Shown piece after piece: positions 16,590 through 24,778 of a DNA stretch of 64,000 nucleotides (position 1 is the first letter of the stretch; every line of letters begins with the position of its first letter). The DNA is from Streptomyces spiroverticillatus. Lineage in GTDB: Bacteria; Actinomycetota; Actinomycetes; Streptomycetales; Streptomycetaceae. The notes beneath the pieces were generated by a model. The model had not been told where the DNA came from, searched no databases, and saw only the letters and a program-made list of their open reading frames with translations. The stretch spans positions 558,001 through 622,000 of the forward strand of contig BMUX01000002.1 of the NCBI GenBank assembly GCA_014650415.1, written 5' to 3'. The position numbers and the translations under genes are program-made.

Positions 16590-16738
16590 GGCAGGGGCCG
16601 GTGCCGGGGCGGGCCCGGATCGGGCGTACCGCCCCCTTGCCCGCCCGTCCCGCCCCCGGGGGGGCGGCCCCGCCGCCCAAGGGGACGAGGCGGAGAGGGC
16701 GGCCCAAGGGGGCGAGGGAAGAGGGCGGTCCCGCGTAA
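16590..16738. repeat. GC-rich dispersed repeat, copy A1
   Basis: Shares GTGCCGGGGCGGGCCCGGA, then CCGCCCCCTTGCCCGCCCG, TCCCGCCCCCGGGGG and GGCCCCGCCGCCCAAGGGG with the copies near 37741, 48549 and 53497. The CCCCTT...AAGGGG ends are inverted repeats, so the core can fold into a long hairpin. It fills the 247-bp gap between the phosphatase and DUF4230 genes. Confidence 0.8.
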
Positions 16739-16767
16739 AAGGGCCCCGCAGCGGGCACCCGGCACGT

Positions 16768-17478
16768 ATGGACCGCACCCAAGCGCCGCCCGGGGCCGGG
16801 GAGACCGAGAGTCCCCGGTCGGCGGCACCCGCCCCCGTCCACCCCCGCCGCGTCCCCCTCTGGATCAAGATTCCCGGCGTCCTGCTCGCCCTGGTCGCCG
16901 TCCTTCTGCTCGGCACCCGGCTGTTCCTGATCCCGGGGCTCGGTGAGCTGTTCGGCACCGAGACCAAGGACCGCACCGGTCCCGCCGTCCTCAAGTCCCT
17001 TCAGGACATGAGCAGTTACGAGGCGGCGGCGGGCAATTTCCAGGTGGTGGTCGATCTGGAGAAGGACGCCAAGTTCCTCCCGGACGCCATCCGCGGCACC
17101 CGCACGCTGTACGTCGGCGCGGGCACCGTCGGCGCGAGCGTCGCGATGGGCGGGCTCGGCAAGGACGACGTCACCGTCAACGAGGACCGCACCGCGGCCA
17201 CCATCCGGCTCCCCCACGCCACCCTCGGCAAGCCGGCCCTCGACCCGGACCGCTCCTACGCGGTCTCCAAGCAGCGCGGTCTCCTGGACCGCCTCGGCGA
17301 CTTCTTCTCCGACAACCCGAACGACGAGCAGGCCGTCCACAAGCTGGCCGCCCAGCGCATCGGCGAGGCCGCCAAGGAGAGCGGACTGACCGCCCGTGCC
17401 GAGAAGAACACGACGAGCATGCTCCAGGGGCTCCTGCGCTCCCTCGGGTTCAAGGACGTCACGGTCACCTACAAGTGA
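16768..17478 (+). CDS. DUF4230 domain membrane-anchored protein
   Basis: A 236-residue protein. A Pro/Ala-rich cytoplasmic N terminus (about 30 residues) is followed by a single hydrophobic helix (IPGVLLALVAVLLLGTRLFLI) and an extracytoplasmic DUF4230 domain, recognisable by VLKSLQDMSSYEAAAGNFQV and the C-terminal GLLRSLGFKDVTVTY. No catalytic motif is known. The ATG at 16768 gives the first sensible N terminus after the repeat region; no clear ribosome-binding site is seen. Convergent with the TetR gene, 12 bp between stops. Confidence 0.82.
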   Translation: MDRTQAPPGAGETESPRSAAPAPVHPRRVPLWIKIPGVLLALVAVLLLGTRLFLIPGLGELFGTETKDRTGPAVLKSLQDMSSYEAAAGNFQVVVDLEKDAKFLPDAIRGTRTLYVGAGTVGASVAMGGLGKDDVTVNEDRTAATIRLPHATLGKPALDPDRSYAVSKQRGLLDRLGDFFSDNPNDEQAVHKLAAQRIGEAAKESGLTARAEKNTTSMLQGLLRSLGFKDVTVTYK

Positions 17479-17490
17479 CCCCCGTGCCCC

Positions 17491-18219
17491 CTACTCGGAA
17501 GCCTCGCGCTGCCCCGGCACCACCGGCAGCGCGGCCACCAGCCCCACCAGCCGCCCCACCAGTTCCCCGAACGGCCCGTCCTGCGGCTCGTCGGCCAGTA
17601 TCCGTACGACGATCTGTGCCGTCGCCGGGTCGTACGCCGCGCTGACCGCCATCAGCGCGGCGAAGTCGTGGACGAGCTGCAACTCCAGCTCCGCGCGCGG
17701 GATTTCCCGACCGTCGAGCCACAGGAGCGCCGTCGACTCGGCGAGCGAGACCCAGGACCGTACGACCAGGGCGAGCCGGGCGGGCGGGTCGCCGACGCCC
17801 AGGTGGTCGAGGATCTGCTCGTACGCGGCCTGCCGCACCTCGTCGATCATCGCGTTCGTGGTCGAGGAGCCGACCGCGGGGCCGCCCCGCATGAGCGCGG
17901 AGAAGCCGGGCCCGTGCTCGTCCACGAAGCCGAAGAAGCGGCTCATGACCCTCAACAGCCGTGCCCCCAGCGGGCCTTCGTGGGGTTCATTGAAGCGGGC
18001 GGCCAGCTCGTCGGCGGCGCGCCGCAGGGCGGCTTCGTACAGGCTCTGCTTGCCGGGGAAGTAGTGGTAGACGAGGGGCCGGGAGATTCCCGCGGCGGCG
18101 GCTATCTCGTCGATCGAGACCTCGTCGGGCGAGCGATGGCTGAACAACTCCAGCGCCACGCCGATCAGTTGCTGCCTGCGCTCTTCGACGCCCATCCTGC
18201 GGCGCACCCCGGTCGTCAT
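17491..18219 (-). CDS. TetR family transcriptional regulator
   Basis: A 242-residue regulator. The N-terminal helix-turn-helix (VALELFSHRSPDEVSIDEIA, then AAGISRPLVYHYFPGKQSLY) is a classic TetR DNA-binding domain. The larger C-terminal half is the ligand and dimerisation domain. It is the third gene downstream of the hydrolase and ferredoxin-reductase genes on the same strand (84 bp after the latter), so it probably controls that group. The ligand may be a lipid-like or hydrophobic compound, by analogy with similar clusters; this is inference. Confidence 0.93.
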   Translation of the reverse strand: MTTGVRRRMGVEERRQQLIGVALELFSHRSPDEVSIDEIAAAAGISRPLVYHYFPGKQSLYEAALRRAADELAARFNEPHEGPLGARLLRVMSRFFGFVDEHGPGFSALMRGGPAVGSSTTNAMIDEVRQAAYEQILDHLGVGDPPARLALVVRSWVSLAESTALLWLDGREIPRAELELQLVHDFAALMAVSAAYDPATAQIVVRILADEPQDGPFGELVGRLVGLVAALPVVPGQREASE

Positions 18220-18303
18220 CCCCCCAGCCTAACCTTCCCTCCTCCCCCGGGGGACCCCCAGGGGCCGGTACGGATCTTCGCCCGGCCCCCGTCCCCGCGC
18301 GGC

Positions 18304-19392
18304 CTACAAGTCGAGAACCAGCCGCTCCCCCGCCGCCCGCGAGACGCAGATCAGCAGCGAGTCGTCCCGCTCGGAGTCCGTCAGCAGTTCGTCGCGGTGG
18401 TCGATCTCGCCCTCGATGACCCGCTGCTGGCAGGTCCCGCAGAAGCCCTGTTCACAGGAGTACGAGACGTTCGGCACGACCGGCTTCAATGCAGCGAGCA
18501 CCGACTGGTCGGCCGCCACCCGCACCACCTCGCCGCTCCTGCGCAGCTCCACCTCGAACGCGCCGGAGCCCCCGGCGTTCGCGCCCGGCGCGAAGCGTTC
18601 GACGTGCAACGAGCAGTGCTCCGGCAGCGATCCCTCCACCGCTCCCAGGAGCCCCTCCGGTCCGCACGCGTACACGGCCGTCCCCTGCGGCACATCCGCC
18701 CACAGGGCACCGAGGTCCGGCAGCCCGTCCTCGTCCTCGGCGACGATCCGCACCCGCTCCGAGGAGACGCCCAGCTTCTCGACCTCCTCCAGGAACGGCA
18801 TCGTGGCCCGGCTGCGCCCGCCGTACAGCAGCCGCCACTCCGCGCCCGCCGCCTCGGCCGCCCGCAGCATGGGCAGCAGCGGGGTGATCCCGATGCCGCC
18901 CGCCACGAAGACGTACGACGCGGACTCGACCAGCGCGAAGCGGTTGCGCGGCCCGCGCACCTCCAGCTCCGACCCCTCGTGGATCTGCTCGTGCACCTCC
19001 AGCGACCCGCCCCGGCCACCCGTCTCCTCGGTGATCAGGCGGGTGGCGACGGTGTACGAGGCCCGGTCGGCCGGGTCGCCGCAGAGCGAGTACTGCCGTA
19101 CGAGACCCGACGGCAGCACCAGGTCCAGGTGCGCACCCGGCTCCCAGGGCGGCAGGTCACCGGCATCCATGGCCTCCAGGTGGAGTTGTACGACGCCTTC
19201 GGCGGGCTCGGACCGCCCGCTGACCAGGACGCGGGTCGTCCCGGAGGACCGCCGCTGCCCCGATATGGGTTCCTCCAGTGCGGGCATGGGCCACAGCGGC
19301 GACTCCTGGACGCGGCCGCGCAGGGCCCGCCGGGCGACGACGGCGAGCGAGGCGGCACCGGCCGCGATCAGATACGTACGGACGCGGGGCAT
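18304..19392 (-). CDS. Ferredoxin reductase with C-terminal 2Fe-2S domain
   Basis: A 362-residue phthalate-dioxygenase-reductase-type electron transfer protein. A hydrophobic N-terminal segment is followed by an FAD/FMN-binding barrel (RQYSLCGDP), an NAD-binding domain (VFVAGGIGITPLLPML, YACGPEGLL), and a plant-type ferredoxin domain with CEQGFCGTCQ and ICVSRA providing the four cluster cysteines. It would pass electrons from NAD(P)H to a partner oxygenase or to the adjacent diiron-like protein. Only 3 bp separate it from the upstream hydrolase gene, so the two are co-transcribed. Confidence 0.93.
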   Translation of the reverse strand: MPRVRTYLIAAGAASLAVVARRALRGRVQESPLWPMPALEEPISGQRRSSGTTRVLVSGRSEPAEGVVQLHLEAMDAGDLPPWEPGAHLDLVLPSGLVRQYSLCGDPADRASYTVATRLITEETGGRGGSLEVHEQIHEGSELEVRGPRNRFALVESASYVFVAGGIGITPLLPMLRAAEAAGAEWRLLYGGRSRATMPFLEEVEKLGVSSERVRIVAEDEDGLPDLGALWADVPQGTAVYACGPEGLLGAVEGSLPEHCSLHVERFAPGANAGGSGAFEVELRRSGEVVRVAADQSVLAALKPVVPNVSYSCEQGFCGTCQQRVIEGEIDHRDELLTDSERDDSLLICVSRAAGERLVLDL

Positions 19393-19395
19393 GGG

Positions 19396-20310
19396 TCAGG
19401 AACCTCCGGAGGTGCGGGCCTCTGCGGCGAGCGCTGCGGGGGACGAGGCGAGGTAGGCGACGGCCTGGGCGGTGCTGCCCTCCTGGGAGGGGTGGTAACT
19501 GCGGCTCAGATAGCGGGGGATGGACTTCACCATGGCTCCGGTCGACGGCAGCAGGCCGCGCCGCCCGTCCCGTACGAAATCGGAGACGCGGGCCCGGCCC
19601 GTACCGCCCAGCGACGGGTCGTTCTCCATGAAGAAGCGGGAGCCGCGCTGCCAGAGGAAGACGAGCGCGGTGAAGGCGGTGGCCCAGGTGCGGGCGCGGC
19701 GCGCGTAGCCGCCGTCGACGTGCTGGAACAACTCGAAGGCCACCGAACGGTGTTCGACCTCCTCGGCGCCGTGCCAGCGCAGCAGGTCGAGCATGGTGGG
19801 GTCGGCGCCGCGCCGGTCGAGTTCGTCGGCGTTGAGGATCCAGTCGCCGAGGAAGGCGGTGTAGTGCTCGATGGCCGCGATGATCGCGATGCGCTCGATC
19901 AGCCACCACTTGCGCGGCTTGCCGGGCGGCAGCGTGCGGTCGCCGAGGAGCTTCTCGAAGAGCCAGTCGACCTGTGCGGTGTAGGGGGTCGGGTCGAGCC
20001 CCTGGGCCTTGAGGTGCGGCAGGACGTCGTCGTGGGCCTGGGAGTGCATGGCCTCCTGGCCGATGAACCCGACGACGTCCCTGCGCAGCCGGTCATCCGT
20101 GATCAGCGGCAGCGCCTGCTTGTAGACGTGCACGAACCACCGCTCCCCCGCCGGGAGCAGCAGGTGCAGGACGTTGATGGTGTGCGTGGCGAACGGCTGG
20201 CCGGGGAGCCAGTGGAGCGGGGTGTCCGCCCAGTCGAAGGACACGTTGCGGGCCTTCAGCGGCGTCCACTCCGACGCCACCGGGGCCGGCCCCTGCTGCG
20301 TATTAGACAT
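19396..20310 (-). CDS. Ferritin-like metal-dependent hydrolase family protein
   Basis: A 304-residue protein of the PF10118-type metal-dependent hydrolase family. Helix-borne ligand motifs FIGQEAMHSQAH, AAIEHYTAFL and WHGAEEVEHRSVAFE look like a diiron ferritin-like site (E, ExxH pattern). Combined with the ferredoxin reductase directly downstream, an oxidative or hydroxylating role on a hydrophobic substrate is more plausible than plain hydrolysis, but that is inference. The ATG at 20310 is first in the likely three-gene operon. A dyad sequence overlaps its promoter region. Confidence 0.88.
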   Translation of the reverse strand: MSNTQQGPAPVASEWTPLKARNVSFDWADTPLHWLPGQPFATHTINVLHLLLPAGERWFVHVYKQALPLITDDRLRRDVVGFIGQEAMHSQAHDDVLPHLKAQGLDPTPYTAQVDWLFEKLLGDRTLPPGKPRKWWLIERIAIIAAIEHYTAFLGDWILNADELDRRGADPTMLDLLRWHGAEEVEHRSVAFELFQHVDGGYARRARTWATAFTALVFLWQRGSRFFMENDPSLGGTGRARVSDFVRDGRRGLLPSTGAMVKSIPRYLSRSYHPSQEGSTAQAVAYLASSPAALAAEARTSGGS

Positions 20311-20313
20311 GGC

Positions 20314-20327
20314 GTCAATGTACTGAC
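20314..20327 (-). promoter_or_regulatory. Possible TetR operator
   Basis: GTCAATGTACTGAC has GTCA/TGAC arms around ATGTAC and lies 4 bp upstream of the hydrolase start. Its position at the head of a TetR-containing operon makes it a candidate operator. The symmetry is imperfect. Confidence 0.35.
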
Positions 20328-20404
20328 GGGTACGGCCTGGGCAACAGGTCTGTGCAGCCAGAACTTTGACGCCACGCGATCACCATCGGCTCGCTACGGG
20401 CCCT

Positions 20405-22360
20405 CTACCTCAGCGAGGCGAGCTTCGTGCCGTCCGCCAGCTTGCCGTTGAGCTGCGCCTGCGCGCCCTGCTTGGCGGGCACCGCGAGGACGTTGCCGTC
20501 CGCCGTGCCGTCGACGCCGCCGCTCACCGTCACCGAGGTGACGGCCTCGTTCCCGGCGGCCAGCAGGTACCACTTGTCGCTCTTCGACTTCCACAGCACC
20601 CCGGCGAGCACCTGGGGGTCCTTGGCCCCGCACGCGGCGGACTCCTCGGACTTCGCGGCGGTCGCCCCGGGCGTCGGCCGCCCGGTGGCGGGCGGCAGGA
20701 ACTGGGCGAGCACCCGGCTGCCGCTCCCCTGCCAGGTCTCGGCCCGCGTGCACACCCAACTCGCGGTGCCGCCGCCCTCGGGCAGGCTCTGGGAGGCGTA
20801 CGTCCACACGTTCACGCTGCGTACGCCGTGCGACCGCAGCGTCGGCAGTTGGCATGCGGTACGGGCCCAACTCGCCCGGTCCGTGGCCGACTTGAGGTCC
20901 CCGGAAGTCTCCGGCGCGCCTGCGGTCAGCCGGGCCGGGACCAGCTCGCCGAGGTCGGTGAGGGTGCGCACCCCGGTGGTGTCGCGGATCTCGACGGCGT
21001 CCCAGGAGGTGCAGTCGCGGGCCATCGAGGAGGCGGCCACCGGGTCGGTGACACCGTCGGACGCCCGCTTGAGGGCGCGCGGGGCGGCGGCCGGGTCGAG
21101 GAGGTCGCGCACGGAGGTGCGGTCGGCCCAGGGGGCGGTCAGATAGCGCACGGTGGTGTCGGTCCGGGAGACGACCACGGCGCCCGCGGTGGCTTCGTCG
21201 GCGCTGTCGACGCGCGCGAAGTCGAGGACCGTGCTCGCGCCCCCGGCGAGGGGTTCGGCGTACCGCACGAGCCGCAGCCCGTCGTACAGGACGACGACGC
21301 GCGCCCCGTCCAGCTCGCCCGCGTAAAGGAGTTGGGTGGCGCCTGCGGCGGGACCGGTGGCGGTGTCCGAGGTGGCGGAGACGCGCACGCTGTCGTCGGG
21401 GTCGGCCCAGGTGGCGAGGGCGCGGCGCAGCAGGGCGCTGTCGTCGGTGAGGGAGCCGCGGACGGGCCAGGCGGAGAAATCGGTGCGGTCGGAGGTCTTC
21501 CACGCCCCGGCCGCAGCGATCGTCAACTGCCCAGGATCCAGGGCCTCTTCGGCGGCGAGATTCCGTACGGTCGATCCGCTCTCCCCCGACCCGCCGAGCA
21601 CGACCGCACCCACCACCAGGGCGGCAAGGGCGGCAACGCCGATGCGGGTGTGCTGGCGGCGGCGCATGAGGTCGGTGGGGCGGGCCTGGAGCGAGCAGGG
21701 GTCGAACTCGGCGGACTCCAGCAGCGGCGACGGCTCGACGGTGCCGGCCTCCGCGAGCGCGGAGTCCGGGTCGGCGGCCCCGGCGGCGGCGAGCACGCTC
21801 CGTACCGCCGCATCGTCCAGCCGCTCCAGACCGCGCAGTACGTACGCGGCGCGACCGGCGCCCGACAGGGCGGCGAGCCGCTGGTCCAGGGCGAGTTCGT
21901 CGGCTCCGCCGGACTTGGGGAACAGCCGCACCCCCCACACCTGCGGCAGCACGGGCGGCAGCTGGGCCCGCTTGGGCCAGGCCTTGCGCAGCAGCGGCGG
22001 TTCGGCCTCCAGCGCCTGCTTGAGCACCTGCTGCCGTACGAACGCGTGCCCGCTGCCCTGGCGCTCGCCCTCGGGCCGGCGGGGTCCGGGAAGGGTGACG
22101 ACGGCCTCGGGCGTACGACCGGTACGACCGCGCGGGAGGGAGCGCTGGACCAGGGAGTGGGCGGTCAGCACCCGGCGGTTGCGGCCGAGGTGGGGCGGGA
22201 GCACCAGGTACGCGAGCCGGACGAGTCTCGGGTAGTGCTCGACGAGCGCGGCCTCGGCCTGCTCCACGCCGACGGCGACGGTGGGGTCGGCCGGGGGCGC
22301 GGCGGCGGGGGCGTCGGTGGGCTTGCGGGGGCGGCTGAGGACATCTTGGGGGCGGCGCAC
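20405..22360 (-). CDS. Membrane-anchored ECF sigma-like protein with large extracytoplasmic domain
   Basis: A 651-residue protein starting at GTG 22360. Residues 35-75 (ALVEHYPRLVRLAYLVLPP) resemble ECF sigma region 2. Residues 158-195 (LAALSGAGRAAYVLRGLERL, then DDAAVRSVLAAAG) resemble region 4. A single transmembrane helix follows at about 240-257 (IGVAALAALVVGAVVLGG), then a 390-residue extracytoplasmic domain with several Cys (RDCTSW, RTACQLP, SWVCTRAE, AACGAKD). Promoter-recognition residues look degenerate, so real sigma activity is uncertain. No adjacent anti-sigma gene is seen. An unusual architecture. Confidence 0.72.
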   Translation of the reverse strand: MRRPQDVLSRPRKPTDAPAAAPPADPTVAVGVEQAEAALVEHYPRLVRLAYLVLPPHLGRNRRVLTAHSLVQRSLPRGRTGRTPEAVVTLPGPRRPEGERQGSGHAFVRQQVLKQALEAEPPLLRKAWPKRAQLPPVLPQVWGVRLFPKSGGADELALDQRLAALSGAGRAAYVLRGLERLDDAAVRSVLAAAGAADPDSALAEAGTVEPSPLLESAEFDPCSLQARPTDLMRRRQHTRIGVAALAALVVGAVVLGGSGESGSTVRNLAAEEALDPGQLTIAAAGAWKTSDRTDFSAWPVRGSLTDDSALLRRALATWADPDDSVRVSATSDTATGPAAGATQLLYAGELDGARVVVLYDGLRLVRYAEPLAGGASTVLDFARVDSADEATAGAVVVSRTDTTVRYLTAPWADRTSVRDLLDPAAAPRALKRASDGVTDPVAASSMARDCTSWDAVEIRDTTGVRTLTDLGELVPARLTAGAPETSGDLKSATDRASWARTACQLPTLRSHGVRSVNVWTYASQSLPEGGGTASWVCTRAETWQGSGSRVLAQFLPPATGRPTPGATAAKSEESAACGAKDPQVLAGVLWKSKSDKWYLLAAGNEAVTSVTVSGGVDGTADGNVLAVPAKQGAQAQLNGKLADGTKLASLR

Positions 22361-22469
22361 ATTACGCAGAACGAGCGATTGGTGGGATGGTCACCCCCGA
22401 TCGTGCACCCGACCGTTCACCCGGTCTCGCGCCGCGTCCTGCCGCCCGTCCCGCCGCCGATGTGGCCGG

Positions 22470-24551
22470 TCAGGGGCGGGGTCCGAGGAGGGCGAGGGTG
22501 AGGGCGGTGTCCTGGTCGGCGCCGACGCCCTCCCGGTAGGCGCGTTCGTACGCGTCGTCGCCGATCAGCGCGCGGGCCTGCCGCTCGCACTCCTCCCGTA
22601 CGGGCCCCAGCTCGGGGGTGCCGCGCTGGGGGTGGCCGACCTGCCCCCAGTAGGTGTGACCGGTGCCGTACACGCGGGCGGCCTGTTCGCCGTCGCCCTG
22701 GGCGGCGAGGGCCGCGGCGAGCAGGTCGAGCCCGAGGGCGATGCCGAAGCTGTCGCCGATGCGGTACTTGGAGTCGACCATGGCGCGCGCGTGCGCGGCG
22801 GCTTCGTCGGGCCGCTTCTGGAGGAGGGCGATGAGGGCGAGCTGGTAGTCGGCGTAGGCGCGCGTCCAGCACTCCCCCCGCTCGGCGCAGATCCGCCGCA
22901 GCTCCTCGGCGGCGGTCCTGGCGTCGTCCAGCTCGCCCATGCCGGTGAGGGCGAAGACCCGCACGAGGCGGCAGCGGAGCTGGGCGGCGGAGTCGAAGGG
23001 GGAGCCGGGCCGGGCGGTGAGGCACCGGTCGGCGACGGTGTACGCGGCGCGCGGCCGCCCCATCAGCAGATACGTGATCCCCAGCAGGTACGCCGCACTG
23101 AGCATGTCCTCGGGGTTCTTGTCCTGCCAGGCGGCGACGGCGCACTGCTCGCCGAGCCAGCGCGCCCCTTCGTGGTCGCCCTGGAGGCTGCCGGCGACGC
23201 CGAGCGCCCACAGGGCACGCGCGCGGTGCGGGCCGGGGGCGCTGTGCGCCTCCAGGGCGCGGGTGAGATAACGGCGGGCCTCGTGGAGGTGTCCGCAGCA
23301 CCCCCAGTAGAAGCCGACGCTCGCGGCCATGGCGAGGGCCCGGTCGGGGGCGGTCTCCAGGAGGTGGTCGAGGGCGGCGCACAGGTCGGCGTGCGCGGCG
23401 CCGATCCGCCGGTACCAGTCGGCCTGCTCCGGCCCGGTCCAGCCCTCGTCGGCGCGGCGGGCGAGGTCGGCGTGGTGGGCGGCGTGGCGGTCGGCGACGC
23501 GGGGGGTCTCGCCGAGCTCCCGCAGCCACATGGCGCCGTATTCGCGCAGGGTGTCGAGCATGCGGAAGGTGCCGTCGTGGCGCTCCCGGACGACGGACTT
23601 GCGGACCAGCCCGCGCAGGGCGTGCCCGACGGTGACGGCGTCCAGCGGCCCTCCGGCGCAGACCTCGGCGGCGGCCTCCTCCGTGAAGTTCCCCCGGAAG
23701 ACCGAGAGGCGGGCCCAGAGCAGCCGTTCCAGCGGAGTGCACAGCTCGTGGCTCCAGCCGATGGCGGTGCGCAGGGCGCGGTGCCGTTGCGGCCACACCC
23801 CCTCCTGGGCGAGGACGTCGAGCCGGGCGCCGGCCCGGGTGGTGAGGCGCTGGGCCACCTCGCGGACGTCCTTGCCCTCCGTGAGCTGGGCGCAGGCGAG
23901 TTCGAGGGCGAGGGGGATGCCTTCGAGGTGGGCGCAGATCGCCTCCACCGCGGTGTCGTCCATCGTCACCCCCGGTACGGCGCTGCGGGCGCGCTCCCGG
24001 AAGAGGTCGGCGGCGCAGTCGGGGCCGGTCAGCGGAAGCGGCGGTACGTCGAGGACGGTCTCGCCGCGGCTGCCGAGGGCCTGTCTGCTGGTGGCGAGGA
24101 CGGTCAACCGGGGGACGGTGGTGAGGAGTTCACCGATGAGGTGGGCGACGGGTCCCGTCAGCCGCTCGCAGCAGTCCAGGACGAGCAGGATCTTCTTGTG
24201 CTCCAGCCATTCGCAGAGGGCCTCGGCGGGCATCCGGAGGGTGTGGTCGGCGAAGTCGACGGCGTCGGAGACGGTGGCGACGAGGAGGGAGTCGTCGCGC
24301 AGGGGGGAGAGGTCGGCCCACCAGACGCCGTCGGGGTAGGCGGGTTGGGGGGTCTGGGTGTGGGGGGTGTGCTGGGCTTGCGGGGCTTGCTGGGCTTGCT
24401 GGGCGGCCCGGAGGGCGAGCCTCGTCTTGCCGACGCCGGCGGGGCCGGTGAGGGTGACGAGGCGGGACGTGCGGAGGGAGTGGGCGACGCGGGCCAGGTC
24501 GGCGCGGCGGCCCACGAAGGTCGTGGTTTCCTCGGGGAGGTATCCCAACAC
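22470..24551 (-). CDS. STAND/AfsR-like ATPase with TPR-type repeats, no DNA-binding domain
   Basis: A 693-residue NB-ARC-like ATPase. The N terminus TTTFVGRRADLARVAHSLR is followed by Walker A GPAGVGKTRLALRA, Walker B ILLVLDCCERL, the sensor segment TVLATSRQALG and GIPLALELACA. The C-terminal 350 residues contain tetratricopeptide-like helices. A Gln/Pro-rich low-complexity insert (AAQQAQQAPQAQHTPHTQTP) follows Walker A. Relatives often carry a SARP or LuxR DNA-binding domain; none is visible here. The GTG at 24551 begins MLGYLPEETTTFVGR. Likely a signalling switch; partner unknown. Confidence 0.87.
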   Translation of the reverse strand: MLGYLPEETTTFVGRRADLARVAHSLRTSRLVTLTGPAGVGKTRLALRAAQQAQQAPQAQHTPHTQTPQPAYPDGVWWADLSPLRDDSLLVATVSDAVDFADHTLRMPAEALCEWLEHKKILLVLDCCERLTGPVAHLIGELLTTVPRLTVLATSRQALGSRGETVLDVPPLPLTGPDCAADLFRERARSAVPGVTMDDTAVEAICAHLEGIPLALELACAQLTEGKDVREVAQRLTTRAGARLDVLAQEGVWPQRHRALRTAIGWSHELCTPLERLLWARLSVFRGNFTEEAAAEVCAGGPLDAVTVGHALRGLVRKSVVRERHDGTFRMLDTLREYGAMWLRELGETPRVADRHAAHHADLARRADEGWTGPEQADWYRRIGAAHADLCAALDHLLETAPDRALAMAASVGFYWGCCGHLHEARRYLTRALEAHSAPGPHRARALWALGVAGSLQGDHEGARWLGEQCAVAAWQDKNPEDMLSAAYLLGITYLLMGRPRAAYTVADRCLTARPGSPFDSAAQLRCRLVRVFALTGMGELDDARTAAEELRRICAERGECWTRAYADYQLALIALLQKRPDEAAAHARAMVDSKYRIGDSFGIALGLDLLAAALAAQGDGEQAARVYGTGHTYWGQVGHPQRGTPELGPVREECERQARALIGDDAYERAYREGVGADQDTALTLALLGPRP

Positions 24552-24627
24552 GGGTTCATTCTGGCGTAGTTCGGGGGTGGGGTGGGGTCCGGGGGGGTGC
24601 GGGGGGTCCGTGCGGGTGGGTGGGTGG

Positions 24628-24772
24628 TTGCTGTTCCTGCCGGGGGCTCCGCCCCCGGGCCCCCGGATTTCGCCCCGGTCCCGCCCCTTTCCCTAAAGCG
24701 CTCGCCGCGCGGCTTGTGTGGTGGTTGCTCGCGCAGTTCCCCGCGCCCCTTTAGGGGCGCGGGGAACTGCGC
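24628..24772. repeat. Streptomyces-type intergenic repeat, including pulA terminator palindrome
   Basis: 24641-24657 is a CGGGGGC/GCCCCCG hairpin. A shared CGCCCC-CCGCCCCTTtCCCTAAA tract follows. 24731-24772 is a perfect palindrome with 20-bp arms, GCGCAGTTCCCCGCGCCCCT and its complement, around TT. Related sequence occurs near 37563 and 45241. The palindrome begins 7 bp after the pulA stop and probably terminates pulA. Confidence 0.85.
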
Positions 24773-24778
24773 ACGGAT

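Noticed and set aside
16520..16768. Possible small gene in the gap after the tyrosine phosphatase
   Set aside because: The gap is a GC-rich repeat with counterparts at three other sites. Any reading through it gives only Arg/Gly/Pro/Ala-rich sequence.
24340..24430. Imperfect GGGCTTGCT repeats as a regulatory array
   Set aside because: They lie inside the STAND ATPase coding sequence and simply encode the Gln/Ala/Pro-rich insert.
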